64,000 nt of DNA from CAVOJY01 sp963696405. GTDB lineage: Bacteria; Chloroflexota; Limnocylindria; Limnocylindrales; CSP1-4. The notes under the pieces were generated by a model, which saw nothing but the letters and a program-made list of their open reading frames with translations, was not told where the DNA came from and made no database searches. Both the position numbers and the translations under genes were made by a program. The stretch is from the NCBI GenBank assembly GCA_963696405.1, contig CAVOJY010000006.1, positions 868,001 to 932,000 of the forward strand. The letters run 5' to 3'. Below are positions 9,074 to 18,676 of this stretch, in pieces (position 1 is the stretch's first letter; the number at the start of each line of letters is the position of its first letter).

Positions 9074-10051
9074 GTGCCATCCGGCGAGCCTGCCGTCCCC
9101 GCATTCCGGCCCGCGCTGCAGCGCTGCCTCGCGTCACCCGCCGGGTGGCTGAACGGCATCGCGGGATTCCTCGCCCGCGGCGGGATCGTCGCTGTTCGCA
9201 CTTCCCGTCTGGGTCCTTCCGACGCCGGTGGGCGTTTCGCTGTTGCTTGGTCCGGTGGATGTCACGGGGCCGCCGCAGCGGCGTGACTGCCGCGGTCCTG
9301 GCGCTGGCCGGCGTTGCTGGCGCCCTGCTCCTGCTGATGGCGCGTCGCGGCGGCCAGCGACGTCGCCGCCTACGGGCGGCTGCTGGGCGATGCGCACGGA
9401 CCTGAGGATCCTGGCGGGGAGCCTGCCGACGGAGAGCCGCCCGCAACCGGATCCGCGTCCCGGCCGGCGGCATCCCGGCTGGGGCGACGCACGGCTGGTC
9501 GCGGGCCTGGTCGCCATCGAGGCGGTCGCCGTGCTCCCGGCCGCCGCGGTCGCGCTGGCGGCCGCAGGCCGGTTGGTCGCGGTGGGGCGGCAGGAGTACT
9601 TCCTGCCGAGCTCGCTCGACGTGCCATTCGCGCTCAGGGTGATTTCCGGCGCGCAGAGGTGAGGTCGTCGCGCTCGCTGGCTGCCTCGTGCTCGCCGACC
9701 TCGTCTACGCGGTCATGTCGCGATGGCTGTTCCACCGTCGCGGGCCCCGACCTGTCGCGCACGGTTCCGCCAGCTCCCGCCGTCCACGCCGCCCGGGGAG
9801 CCGAGGCCTGGGTCGGCTCCTGGCTCGTCACCGCCGCGTTCGTCCTGCCGGGGCTCGTGCTCGTCGGTGAGGCCTGGGCCATCGTCCACGAGGTTGTCGC
9901 GGGTCGTGGGCTGCCCGGGTCGCCCGGAGAGCTCGCCGGCTCGCTCGCGGCGATCGCACTCTTCGTGGCGTGCTGGGCGATCGCGGTCGTCGCGGCTGGG
10001 GCGAGCTCGGTCATCCGATCGGTCATGTGGAGCGTGGCCCTCCTTCGCTGA
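9074..10051 (+). CDS. Multi-pass membrane protein, unknown function (several frameshifts)
   Basis: No family was recognised. Pieced together from three frames the product has at least five hydrophobic stretches: GIVALFALPVWVLPTPVGVS, AAVLALAGVAGALLLLMA, LVAIEAVAVLPAAAVALAAA, SWLVTAAFVLPGLVLVGEAW and SLAAIALFVACWAIAVVAAG. GTG 9074 lies 4 bases after the stop of the preceding zinc-ribbon gene, so the two are probably cotranscribed. At least four single-base frame changes occur between 9190 and 9760, which makes the exact sequence unreliable. A transporter or membrane sensor role would be a guess. Confidence 0.5.
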
Positions 10052-10064
10052 GGGGACCCTCTGC

Positions 10065-10070
10065 TACACT
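10065..10070 (+). promoter_or_regulatory. Possible -10 box before the second zinc-ribbon membrane gene
   Basis: TACACT lies about 80 bases upstream of ATG 10148. It matches the TAnnnT pattern used elsewhere in the window; no clear -35 element accompanies it. Confidence 0.3.
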
Positions 10071-10147
10071 CGGCCCGCCGCCGGCCTCGGTGGCCTCCTG
10101 GTGACGCGGAGGCCGGGCCGGTCGCCGGAGGACACTGAGCGGGCTCG

Positions 10148-10977
10148 ATGGGCGACATCCTCAGTGCCATCGAAGGCGCGATCAACGGGTTCCTCTCCAA
10201 CCCGTACGTCCAGCTCGCGGGCCGGGCCATCCTCCTCTACCTCGTCCTGCTCTGGCTGGCGAGCGCGTACTGGGCGTACCGCGACCTCCAGTCCCGTACG
10301 GCGAACCCGATCGCGCCGTACCTGGCCGCCGTGTTCATCATCCTGTTCACCCCGTTCCTCTTCGTGTTCGGCATCCTGCTGTACAGGCTCATCCGGCCGC
10401 ACGAGACCGTCGAGGAGGCGAACGAGCGGGCGCTCGCCCAGGAGGCGATGCTCCGCGAGATGCAGACGCAGCACTGCCAGACCTGCGGGAGGCGGGTCGA
10501 GGCGGACTGGCTCATCTGCCCGTACTGCCGCGGGAGGCTGCGGACGCTCTGCCCGGCCTGCAGCCGGATCTATGAGCTCGACTGGCAGGTGTGCGCCTGG
10601 TGCGGGATCGATCCGCGGGCGCTCGGTCTGCCGGTCACGATGCCCACGGTCGTGCCTGCCGGCCCCGAACCGCATCCCGGTGCCCGCGCCGATGGCCCGG
10701 CCGATGTCGGGGCCCTTCCCCGGGGTGCCGCGAGTGGGGTAGCGCACAGGCCGGTCCTGCACTGCAGCCGGTTGTCGCTGACGCGCCCGAAACAACGGTC
10801 GTCGCGGTCGCGGACGCGACGGGCGCGCCGGTGGCGATCGCCGAGCGGCGCTCGACCCGCCGCCGACGCAGCGACCGAGATGTCGGCGAGGAGCAGGACG
10901 CCGGCGCCACGGCCGCGCCACTGACGGGGGCGTCGGCCAAGGCCCAACCCGGCGGCGCGGGCGCGTCCGGGCGTTGA
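10148..10977 (+). CDS. Membrane protein with double zinc ribbon (DZANK-like), frameshifted tail
   Basis: The first 85 residues contain two transmembrane helices, AGRAILLYLVLLWLASAYWA and YLAAVFIILFTPFLFVFGIL. A coiled region (ETVEEANERALAQEAMLREM) follows, then two CxxC pairs per ribbon: CQTCGRRVEADWLICPYCRG and CPACSRIYELDWQVCAWCG. This is the DZANK-type arrangement, common in bacterial membrane proteins of unknown role. After about 10670 the frame changes twice and the low-complexity tail ends AKAQPGGAGASGR at 10977. The stop overlaps the TTG of the CPBP gene, implying coupling. Confidence 0.7.
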
Positions 10978-11904
10978 CCCGCGCGCCGGCGCGGGGTCTC
11001 TACCTCGCGACCTGGATCCTCGCGGTCGCCGGCGTCGCCGTTGCGGTCGCGGCGGTGGCCGCTCCCATCCCGTCCGGCGGCGCACGGCTCCTCCTCACCG
11101 GGGGCATCGGCCTTCTCACGTGCGGCTTCGTGGCGGCCACGGCGTACCAGGCCGCGGTGCGAGCTGGCCGGCCCGCGGGCGGCGTACCGTGGTCCGTCGC
11201 CCGTCGTGGTCCTCGTCGCCGCGACCGGGATCACGTCCGTCGCGGTGGCCGCGGCCAGCTGGTTGGGCGTGATCGACCTCGCGACCCCGTTGGGTGTCTT
11301 CGCGAGCCTGCTCGCGAGCGCGACTGTCTACGCGGGACTCGTCTGGGCGCTGGTCGTGCGGACCGGGGTGCTCGGCTGGGCCGACATGGGCTGGCCGGTC
11401 CGGGGTCCAGCCCGCGCGGCCCGTTACGCGCGGGACGTGGCCGCGGCGATCGGGATCGTCGCGCCGACGTATCTCGCCTCGGCATTGCTTGGTGGAATGC
11501 TCGCGCTGGCGCTCGGTGTCCGCCTCGAGAGTCCGCTCCCTGCGCCGTCCTCGGCTGCGGATCTGCTGCTGACGACCCTGGGAGCGGCGTTCGTCGCCCC
11601 GATCGGCGAGGAGTTGTTCTTCCGGGGGTTCGCGCTGACCGCGTGGTGGCGCGACCTCGGTGCGCCCGCTGCGCTTGTCAGGTCCACCATCTTCTTCGCG
11701 GTCATCCACGTCCTCAACGTCTCGAGTGCTTCGGCCGACGAACTCATCCGGCTGGCACTACTGCAGTTCGCCGTCATCCTGCCGGTGGGGTATGTCCTCG
11801 GCTGGCTGTTCATCCGCCGAGGGATGGTCGCCGCCATCGCGGGGCACATGACCTTCAACGGCATAGCGCTCATCCTCTTCGTCGCGGCCTCCACGGCCGG
11901 CTGA
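10974..11904 (+). CDS. CPBP family intramembrane glutamic protease (one frameshift)
   Basis: This protein belongs to the CAAX-protease/bacteriocin-processing (Abi, CPBP) family. The three diagnostic motifs are present: GEELFFRGFAL (motif 1, paired glutamates and arginine), FFAVIHVLN (motif 2) and GHMTFNG (motif 3). Six or more hydrophobic helices surround them. The frame changes near 11165-11195, between the first pair of helices and the rest. The TTG start overlaps the previous stop as TTGA. CPBP proteins cleave or scaffold within the membrane; the neighbouring zinc-ribbon membrane protein is a candidate partner by position only. Confidence 0.8.
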
Positions 11905-11994
11905 GAGCCGTCCCCCGGACCCCGTGAACTCCGCGGGAAGTCCGCGTGATGTTGCCGCTGAGCGGGGAGAGAGCCCGCGCAAAGCGCCGGGGCC

Positions 11995-12065
11995 TAGGAT
12001 GCGCGACGCTCCCGGGTCCGGGTGGTGGGGGAATCGGCGGGCTCCATCACACGGGCCCGGGAGCG
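11995..12065 (+). promoter_or_regulatory. radC promoter and stable leader hairpin
   Basis: TAGGAT at 11995-12000 fits a -10 box. The leader then forms a long stem: 12007-12020 pairs with 12052-12065 over 14 positions with one G-U pair, closing a 31-base G-rich loop. The stem lies about 60 bases before the radC start. It has no T-run, so a simple terminator is less likely. No riboswitch class is recognised. Confidence 0.4.
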
Positions 12066-12123
12066 CCAAGGAACGGAGAGCGCGGCGTTCACGGCCCGCC
12101 TGGATCGGAGTGGAGGAGTCGAC

Positions 12124-13005
12124 GTGGCGAAACCGGGGAGCGCGGAGCCGCGGTTGGGCGAGCCGGTCGCTGTGCCGCTGGAACGGGAACCCGTCGTTGC
12201 GTGCCGGCCCCCGGCCGCGCGGCCGAGACGGCCGACGCGCAGCGCACCGGTCGTGGCACGAACCGGGCGCGTGGCGGCCGCCACGGACGTCGTGCCTCCA
12301 CCTCGACGAGCCCTGCGAGAGGTACCGCCCGAGGAGCGGCCGCGCGAACGGCTCGCCGTCCGTGGTCCCGCCGGGCTCTCGAGCGCCGAGCTGATCGCCA
12401 TCATCTGGGGCAGCGGGACGGCGGGACGGAACGTCGTGGATCTCGCCTCAGACGCGGTTGCGGTTCACGGAGGGCTTGCGTCGTTGGCCGCCGCGACCCC
12501 GGCCGAGCTGGCCGTGCTGCCCGGGGTGGGCACGGCGCGCGCCGCCCAGTTGCTCGCCGCATTCGAGCTGGGCCGCCGGCTCGTCGCCGACTGGCCGGCC
12601 GGGCGGCTCCTGGTGCGGACACCTCGCGACCTGGCCGACCGGCTCGTCCCCCAGATGGGTCGGCTGGAGCGCGAGGAACTTCGCGTCATCCTCCTGACCG
12701 CGAAGAACCAGGTCCTGGGGATCCGGACCGTCTACCAGGGCAACGTGTCGTCGACCCTCGTGCGCGTCGGCGAGCTGTTCCACGACGCGGTTCGCCAGCA
12801 CGCCGCGGGGATCATCCTCGTCCACAACCATCCGTCAGGCGACCCGACTCCCTCCCCGGACGATCTCCACCTCACCGCCGAGGCGGTGGCCGCCGGCCGC
12901 CTCCTGGACCTACCCGTCCTTGATCACCTCGTCATCGGCCACGACTCGTTCGTGAGCCTGCGCGATCGGGGAGTCGTCTTCGACCGACCGGGCGCGAAGG
13001 CCTGA
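12124..13005 (+). CDS. radC: RadC family JAB/MPN domain protein
   Basis: The 293-residue product has the RadC layout: a disordered N terminus, a helix-hairpin-helix part (LPGVGTARAAQLLAAFELG) and the JAMM metal motif HNHPSGDPTPSPDD at about residue 234. RadC proteins are annotated as DNA repair factors, although the original genetic assignment was withdrawn and the reaction is unknown. GTG 12124 is preceded by GGAGGAG six bases away. The N-terminal 60 residues are Arg/Pro-rich and poorly conserved. Confidence 0.9.
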   Translation: MAKPGSAEPRLGEPVAVPLEREPVVACRPPAARPRRPTRSAPVVARTGRVAAATDVVPPPRRALREVPPEERPRERLAVRGPAGLSSAELIAIIWGSGTAGRNVVDLASDAVAVHGGLASLAAATPAELAVLPGVGTARAAQLLAAFELGRRLVADWPAGRLLVRTPRDLADRLVPQMGRLEREELRVILLTAKNQVLGIRTVYQGNVSSTLVRVGELFHDAVRQHAAGIILVHNHPSGDPTPSPDDLHLTAEAVAAGRLLDLPVLDHLVIGHDSFVSLRDRGVVFDRPGAKA

Positions 13006-13057
13006 ACCTCGCCCGGCGGACGGGGTTCGCCCGGCCGCCGGGATCCCCCGGCTGTCC

Positions 13058-13732
13058 TCAACCAGGCCGGGCCTGCCGCTCGCGATCGAAGAGCGGCGGC
13101 AAGATCCCCGGCGGCACCGACGGGGACGGGACGGGAGTGCCTGCTGCGAGCTGGATCGGAATGATCCCCACCCAGGGCCCGGATCCTGCGCCCTCGTCGT
13201 CCTTCGGCGCTTCGTCGCGCACCTTCGCGGAGGCTTCGTCGACGGGGATCGAAACGACGACCACCTCGCGAAGCTCACGTGCTCCCGGCTCCCGGGCCTC
13301 CGCCCAGCGGCCCGGGACGAAGTGGTCCATGATGCAGCGCAGGGCCTCCAGCCGCTCCGCCTCGTCGGTCACGAGGTGCGCCGCCCCGAAGAGCACGACG
13401 GACCGGTAGTTCACCGAGTGCTCGCACGCGGAGCGCGCCAGCACGAGGCCGTCGAGCACCGTCACCGACAGGCACACCTCGGCTCCAGCGGCGAGGTGCC
13501 GGAGCATGCGGCTCTCCCGGTGGCCGTGGAGGTAGAGCCGGTCGCCGCGACGGCCGTAGTTCATCGGGATGACGTACGGCTGGCCGTCGATCACCAGGCC
13601 GACGTGGCAGATGAACGCCTCGTCGAGGATCGCCTCGATCAGCCGCCGGTCGTGCGTCCCGCGTCCGGGCAGCCTGCGTACGACCGTTCGCGCCGTGACC
13701 GGTACCCGGTCGGGGTGTCTCTCATCGACCAT
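13058..13732 (-). CDS. Pyridoxamine 5'-phosphate oxidase-like flavoprotein (NimA-like split barrel)
   Basis: The 224-residue soluble protein resembles the PPOX/nitroimidazole-resistance family that binds FMN in a split beta-barrel: FICHVGLVIDGQPYVIPMNY, GDRLYLHGHRESRM and NYRSVVLFGAAHLVTDEAER are typical segments. Substrate cannot be assigned. I start at ATG 13732 because GGAGG sits eight bases upstream. The last 35 residues are proline-rich and atypical. It is convergent with radC and divergent from mreB. Confidence 0.8.
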   Translation of the reverse strand: MVDERHPDRVPVTARTVVRRLPGRGTHDRRLIEAILDEAFICHVGLVIDGQPYVIPMNYGRRGDRLYLHGHRESRMLRHLAAGAEVCLSVTVLDGLVLARSACEHSVNYRSVVLFGAAHLVTDEAERLEALRCIMDHFVPGRWAEAREPGARELREVVVVSIPVDEASAKVRDEAPKDDEGAGSGPWVGIIPIQLAAGTPVPSPSVPPGILPPLFDRERQARPG

Positions 13733-13882
13733 CACGTATCCCTCCGTCACCGCCACAACGCTCTCTTGCGAGACCGCACGGCGAGGCTCTCCCCCGCGCG
13801 CTCATGATGCCCCTTTCGCCCGCCACGTCGCCGCGCGCCGTGCGCATCGACACGCGCTTCCGGAGCGGCAGAAGTGCAGCGC

Positions 13883-13888
13883 TATACT
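13883..13888 (+). promoter_or_regulatory. Probable mreB -10 box in the 13733-13993 intergenic stretch
   Basis: TATACT lies about 105 bases before the mreB ATG. The leader between them is C-rich and shows no Shine-Dalgarno sequence close to the start. Nothing else is recognisable in the 260 bases between the flavoprotein gene and mreB. Confidence 0.45.
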
Positions 13889-13993
13889 CACGCGTGCGCC
13901 TCACGGCGGTCGATTGCGCCTGCGCCGGGGCCACCGCCGTCCCTCGTTTCTCCCCGGTCATCCTGAAGCAGCAGGTCAGAACCCCCGACCCAC

Positions 13994-15046
<1,053 letters not shown>

Positions 15047-15064
15047 CGACGCCTCGGGCTCGCG

Positions 15065-16066
15065 ATGTTCGCGTCACCAACCAGCCGCCGGCGGGGGATC
15101 CTCTTCGCGGCGCTGCTGGCCATCTGCCTGCTGCTGCTTGCGACGAGCGGGACCGCCCCTGTGCGCGAGCTCCAGCGCGGGTTCGGCTTCGCCCTCAGCC
15201 CCATCCAGGGTGTCCTCTCGGGCACGACCCGCAGCGTGACCTCGGCCCTCGGCGCGATCTTCGAAATCGAGCGCCTGCGACAGGAGAACGAGCGGCTCCA
15301 GGCGCGGATCGAGGCGCTCGAGGTGGAGAACCGGCGCCTCGAGGAAGTGCGCATCCAGAACGAGCAGCTGGCAAGCCTGCTCAAGGTCCGCGGGACGCTC
15401 GACTACAAGACGGTGGCCGCCGCAGTCATCGCCCGCCAGGTCAACGAGTACGAGCGGATCATTACCATCGACCAGGGCACCGACCGTGGAATCCGCGTGG
15501 GTGACGTGGCCGTGGCCGGCGGGGCGGCACTCGTGGGCCGCGTCGTGGAGGCCGGTCCTAACTTCGCCCGAATCCTTCTCATCAACGACACGCGGTCGAC
15601 GGTGATCGGCCTGGTCGAGTCGAGCCGGGCGACGGGGAATGTCGTCGGCCAGCCTGGTGGGGCGCTGGTCATGGAGGACGTGGCGGCCACCGAGCGGGTG
15701 AACCTCGATGACCAGGTCGTGACTGCCGGGATCGACCTCGGCGAGGGCGTGCGGTCCCCGTTCCCAAAGGGCCTGCTCATCGGACGGGTGATCGACGTCC
15801 AGCGGGACCCGAACGCGGTGGTGCAGACATCGTTCCTCGCCCCGGCCGCCGATCTCGACAAGCTCGAGTACGTGCTCGTCGTGATCAGCTACGAAGGCGG
15901 GCTTGGCCCCACGCCGGGGCAGTCGGCGGAGCCCGGGGAGACCGCCGCGCCGGAGGACACGTCCGCTCCCGAGGAGACGCCCGGCGATACGACGTTGCCG
16001 GGCGAGGAATCGCCGCTTTCCAGCCCGGTTCCGCTGCCCGAGCCCTCGCTGCTGCCGGCGCCCTGA
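15065..16066 (+). CDS. mreC: Rod shape-determining protein MreC
   Basis: The 333-residue protein has one N-terminal membrane anchor (ILFAALLAICLLLLATSG), a coiled coil rich in E/R/L (ERLRQENERLQARIEALEVE) and the periplasmic beta-barrel domain containing VIARQVNEYERIITIDQG and GALVGRVVEAG. MreC bridges MreB to the wall synthases. The last 55 residues form a Pro/Glu/Ser/Thr tail of presumably disordered sequence. The next gene is on the opposite strand, so mreD is missing from its usual place. Confidence 0.92.
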   Translation: MFASPTSRRRGILFAALLAICLLLLATSGTAPVRELQRGFGFALSPIQGVLSGTTRSVTSALGAIFEIERLRQENERLQARIEALEVENRRLEEVRIQNEQLASLLKVRGTLDYKTVAAAVIARQVNEYERIITIDQGTDRGIRVGDVAVAGGAALVGRVVEAGPNFARILLINDTRSTVIGLVESSRATGNVVGQPGGALVMEDVAATERVNLDDQVVTAGIDLGEGVRSPFPKGLLIGRVIDVQRDPNAVVQTSFLAPAADLDKLEYVLVVISYEGGLGPTPGQSAEPGETAAPEDTSAPEETPGDTTLPGEESPLSSPVPLPEPSLLPAP

Positions 16067-16084
16067 GGCGCGCTGAGGCGGCTG

Positions 16085-17440
16085 TCAGGGCTGCGGCGCG
16101 GCCCGACGACGGCCCAGCGTCTCGAGACGGAGACCGGCCGCCTGGACCGCTGTGGCATCGACGATGTTGCGCGCGTCGTAGATGAGGTCGCCGCGCATGG
16201 CCGCGGCGATCCCCGACCAGTCGAGCGAGCGGTACTCGGGCCACTCGGTCGCGACGACGACCGCGTCGGCACGCGCGGCGGCGGTGGCGACGTCCGGCGC
16301 GATCTCCATGGCCGGGTCGGCCCGGCGCGCGGCGCCGCTCGCTCGCGGGTCGTGGCCGATCACGGAAGCACCAGCCTCGCGCAGCAGCCGGGCGATGGCG
16401 AGGGCGGGGGACTCGCGGACGTCGTCCGTGCCGGCCTTGAAGGCAAGTCCGAGCATCGCGACCCGGATGCCCGCCAGATGGGCGGTGCCGGGTGACTCGA
16501 GAGCGGCCCGGCCGAGAAGCCGCGCCACTCGTTCGACGATGGCCTGCTGGTGGGCGCGGTTCGATAGGCCGGCGGCGTCGATGACGGGCGTGCGAAGGCG
16601 GAGCGAACCGGCGAACGCGGACAGGGCGACCGCCTGCTCGGGAAGACACGACCCGCCGTAGCCGGGACCGGGGCCGAGGAACGCCCGGCCGATCCGGTCG
16701 TCCAGCCCCACGCCCGCGGTCACCACGTCCACGTCGGCACCCACGGCGTCGCAGAGCCGGGCCAGCTCGTTCGCATACGCGATCTTGGTGGCGAGGAAGA
16801 CGTTGGAACCGAGTTTGATGAGGGCGACCGAGAGCGCGTCAGCCACCAGCGTCGGCGCCGCCAGCCCGGTGTAGAGAGCCGCGGCGGCCTCGGCCGCGGG
16901 CCTGTCCTCTGGACGGAGGAAGCCCGCCACGACCCGGCTCGGCCGGTCGAAATCGGCGAGGCCGGCGCCCTCGCGCATGAACTCGGGGTTCGTCACCACT
17001 GCGGCGCACCGGCCCGCTCCGACTTCCGCCTCCCGGGCCGCGACCAGCCGGGAGAGTCTCGCGGGGCCCTCGACCGGGAGCGTCGAGCGGACCACGATCA
17101 CGTGCTCGGGCGGCGCCGCGGCGAGGATCGCCGCGACCGCGCGCTCCACCTGGTCGGTCGCGAGCGGGCCGTCCGGCCCGGTCGGCGTCCCCACGCACAC
17201 GATGGAGAACGAGGCGCCCGGCGGCGGTACCAGGTCGGTGGTGTAGTCGAGCCGTCCCTCTGCTGCCCCCTCCCGGAGCGCGTCATCCAGTCCCGGCTCG
17301 TAGATCGGCGACCGACCCAGGCGGAGACCCGCGATTCGCTCCCCGTCGATGTCCGCGACGGTGACATGGTGTCCCAGCCGCGCGAACCCGGCGGCGGTGA
17401 CGAGGCCGACCGGGCCGGCCCCGACGAGGAAGAGGTGCAC
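16085..17440 (-). CDS. UDP-glucose 6-dehydrogenase family protein
   Basis: A 451-residue NAD-dependent nucleotide-sugar dehydrogenase, probably oxidising UDP-glucose to UDP-glucuronate. Seen: the Rossmann start VHLFLVGAGPVGLVTAAGFA, VVTNPEFMREGAG, and the catalytic cysteine at about residue 265 in GPGYGGSCLPEQ. The lysine/asparagine segment reads LIKLGSNVFLATKIAYANE. I use GTG 17440, preceded by GGGAGGA, in place of an upstream ATG 18 codons earlier. It sits 81 bases downstream of an SDR gene and likely shares its transcript. Confidence 0.85.
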   Translation of the reverse strand: MHLFLVGAGPVGLVTAAGFARLGHHVTVADIDGERIAGLRLGRSPIYEPGLDDALREGAAEGRLDYTTDLVPPPGASFSIVCVGTPTGPDGPLATDQVERAVAAILAAAPPEHVIVVRSTLPVEGPARLSRLVAAREAEVGAGRCAAVVTNPEFMREGAGLADFDRPSRVVAGFLRPEDRPAAEAAAALYTGLAAPTLVADALSVALIKLGSNVFLATKIAYANELARLCDAVGADVDVVTAGVGLDDRIGRAFLGPGPGYGGSCLPEQAVALSAFAGSLRLRTPVIDAAGLSNRAHQQAIVERVARLLGRAALESPGTAHLAGIRVAMLGLAFKAGTDDVRESPALAIARLLREAGASVIGHDPRASGAARRADPAMEIAPDVATAAARADAVVVATEWPEYRSLDWSGIAAAMRGDLIYDARNIVDATAVQAAGLRLETLGRRRAAPQP

Positions 17441-17521
17441 GAGGAGCGGTCCTCCCTTCGACAGTCGGACCCCGGGGGTGGCGTCCGAGGTCACGCGCGT
17501 GGCGGTCTGCCGCCCGCAGGG

Positions 17522-18430
17522 CTACAGGAGCGTGCGGGCGGCGGCGCCGTCCACCCCGACGACTGCTCCCGAGACATAGCTGGCCCGTGTCGAGCAGAGG
17601 AAGGCCACCACGGCTCCGAGCTCCGCCGGGTCGCCGTACCGGCCGAGCGGGATTGCGGCACGCTGGGTTGCCTCCACCTCGGCAAGCGGGCGTCCCGAGC
17701 GAGCCGCCGCGTCCTGGTCGAGCTCGCGGAGGCGCTCCGTGGCGATGCGCCCGGGGGCCACCGCGTTGACCAGGATGCCGTCCGGCGCCAGCTCGACGGA
17801 GAGCGTCTTCATGAGCCCCACCACCCCCGGCCGGAGGGCGTTGCTCGTGACGAGGTTCGGGACCGGGCTCCGAACGGAGATGCTGGTGATGAAAACGATG
17901 CGGCCGCCACCGGCCCGCCGCACGCGTTCCTCGCGAAGGTGCGGCAGGGCGGCACGTACGAGGCGGACCCCCGAGCGGAACGTCGTCTCGACGGCGCGAT
18001 CCCACTGGTGCTCGGAGATGCTCTCGAACGGCCCGGCCGGAGGGCCGCCCGCGTTCACCACGACGATGTCGAGCCGGCCGAAGCGCTTGACCGTGGTGGA
18101 GACCGCCCGGTCCGGTCCCTCCGGGTCCGCGACGTCGGCGGCGAGCCAGTCGATGCGCTCCGACTCGGGCGCCGGAGTACCGGTCTGGCGCTGCCCGAGC
18201 CAGATGTCGGCGTCGTCCGCCGTGACCGGGTCGAGGCGGTCGGAGGCGCGCCGGCGCGGCACCGCAGCCTGGCGGGCGAGCTCGTCGGCAGCGCCGGCCA
18301 GCCGCTCGGCGTCCCGCGCCACCAGGAGCACGGACGCGCCCTCCCGGAGCAGCTCCAAAGCGCTCGCCCTTCCGAGCCCACGACTCGCGCCCGTCACGAG
18401 GGCGACCCGTCCCTCAAGCCCCAGGTCCAT
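17522..18430 (-). CDS. Short-chain dehydrogenase/reductase with atypical active site
   Basis: The 302-residue protein has the SDR cofactor motif TGASRGLGRA, VVNAGGPP and the C-terminal SYVSGAVVGVDGA. At the catalytic position the usual Y-x-x-x-K is replaced by PNLVTSNALRPGVVGLMKTL: neither tyrosine nor lysine is in place. A subgroup of SDR proteins related to 3-oxoacyl reductases shows the same S-N-x-x-R pattern, so this is a lineage trait, not an error. The region near residues 55-75 is an Arg/Asp-rich insertion. GGAGG lies six bases before ATG 18430. Confidence 0.8.
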   Translation of the reverse strand: MDLGLEGRVALVTGASRGLGRASALELLREGASVLLVARDAERLAGAADELARQAAVPRRRASDRLDPVTADDADIWLGQRQTGTPAPESERIDWLAADVADPEGPDRAVSTTVKRFGRLDIVVVNAGGPPAGPFESISEHQWDRAVETTFRSGVRLVRAALPHLREERVRRAGGGRIVFITSISVRSPVPNLVTSNALRPGVVGLMKTLSVELAPDGILVNAVAPGRIATERLRELDQDAAARSGRPLAEVEATQRAAIPLGRYGDPAELGAVVAFLCSTRASYVSGAVVGVDGAAARTLL

Positions 18431-18676
18431 TCACGTCCTCCGGTACGTCGCCAGCCCGGCCCGATCCACCAGACCGCCGACAGCCTGTCTTGCGGCATGG
18501 TGCCATACTGGGGCGGAGGGTGGTGCGACACCTGTGCCCTGTGCGCGTGCCCCCGGCAAGAGAAGAGGCCGATCGGGTCAGCCTCGCAGGGACGTTCGTG
18601 GCCTAGCGGCCCGAGACCCGAACGGCGCACGCTATGCCAGTTGCGGGCGTTCCGCGCCGCGCACAGAGAGAGACAG
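18431..18676. other. Intergenic leader region between SDR and secreted protein genes
   Basis: No gene is visible. The sequence contains several short G/C-rich inverted repeats, among them a CGTTCG/CGAACG stem (18594-18625) enclosing GGCC-TAGC-GGCC, ending with AGAGAGAGACAG before the GTG at 18677. A structured 5' leader for the downstream secreted protein is possible. Confidence 0.3.

Noticed and set aside
17102..18676. A 500-codon N-terminal extension of the secreted caspase-like protein
   Set aside because: This open frame is antisense to the UDP-glucose dehydrogenase and SDR genes; a signal peptide begins right after GTG 18677.
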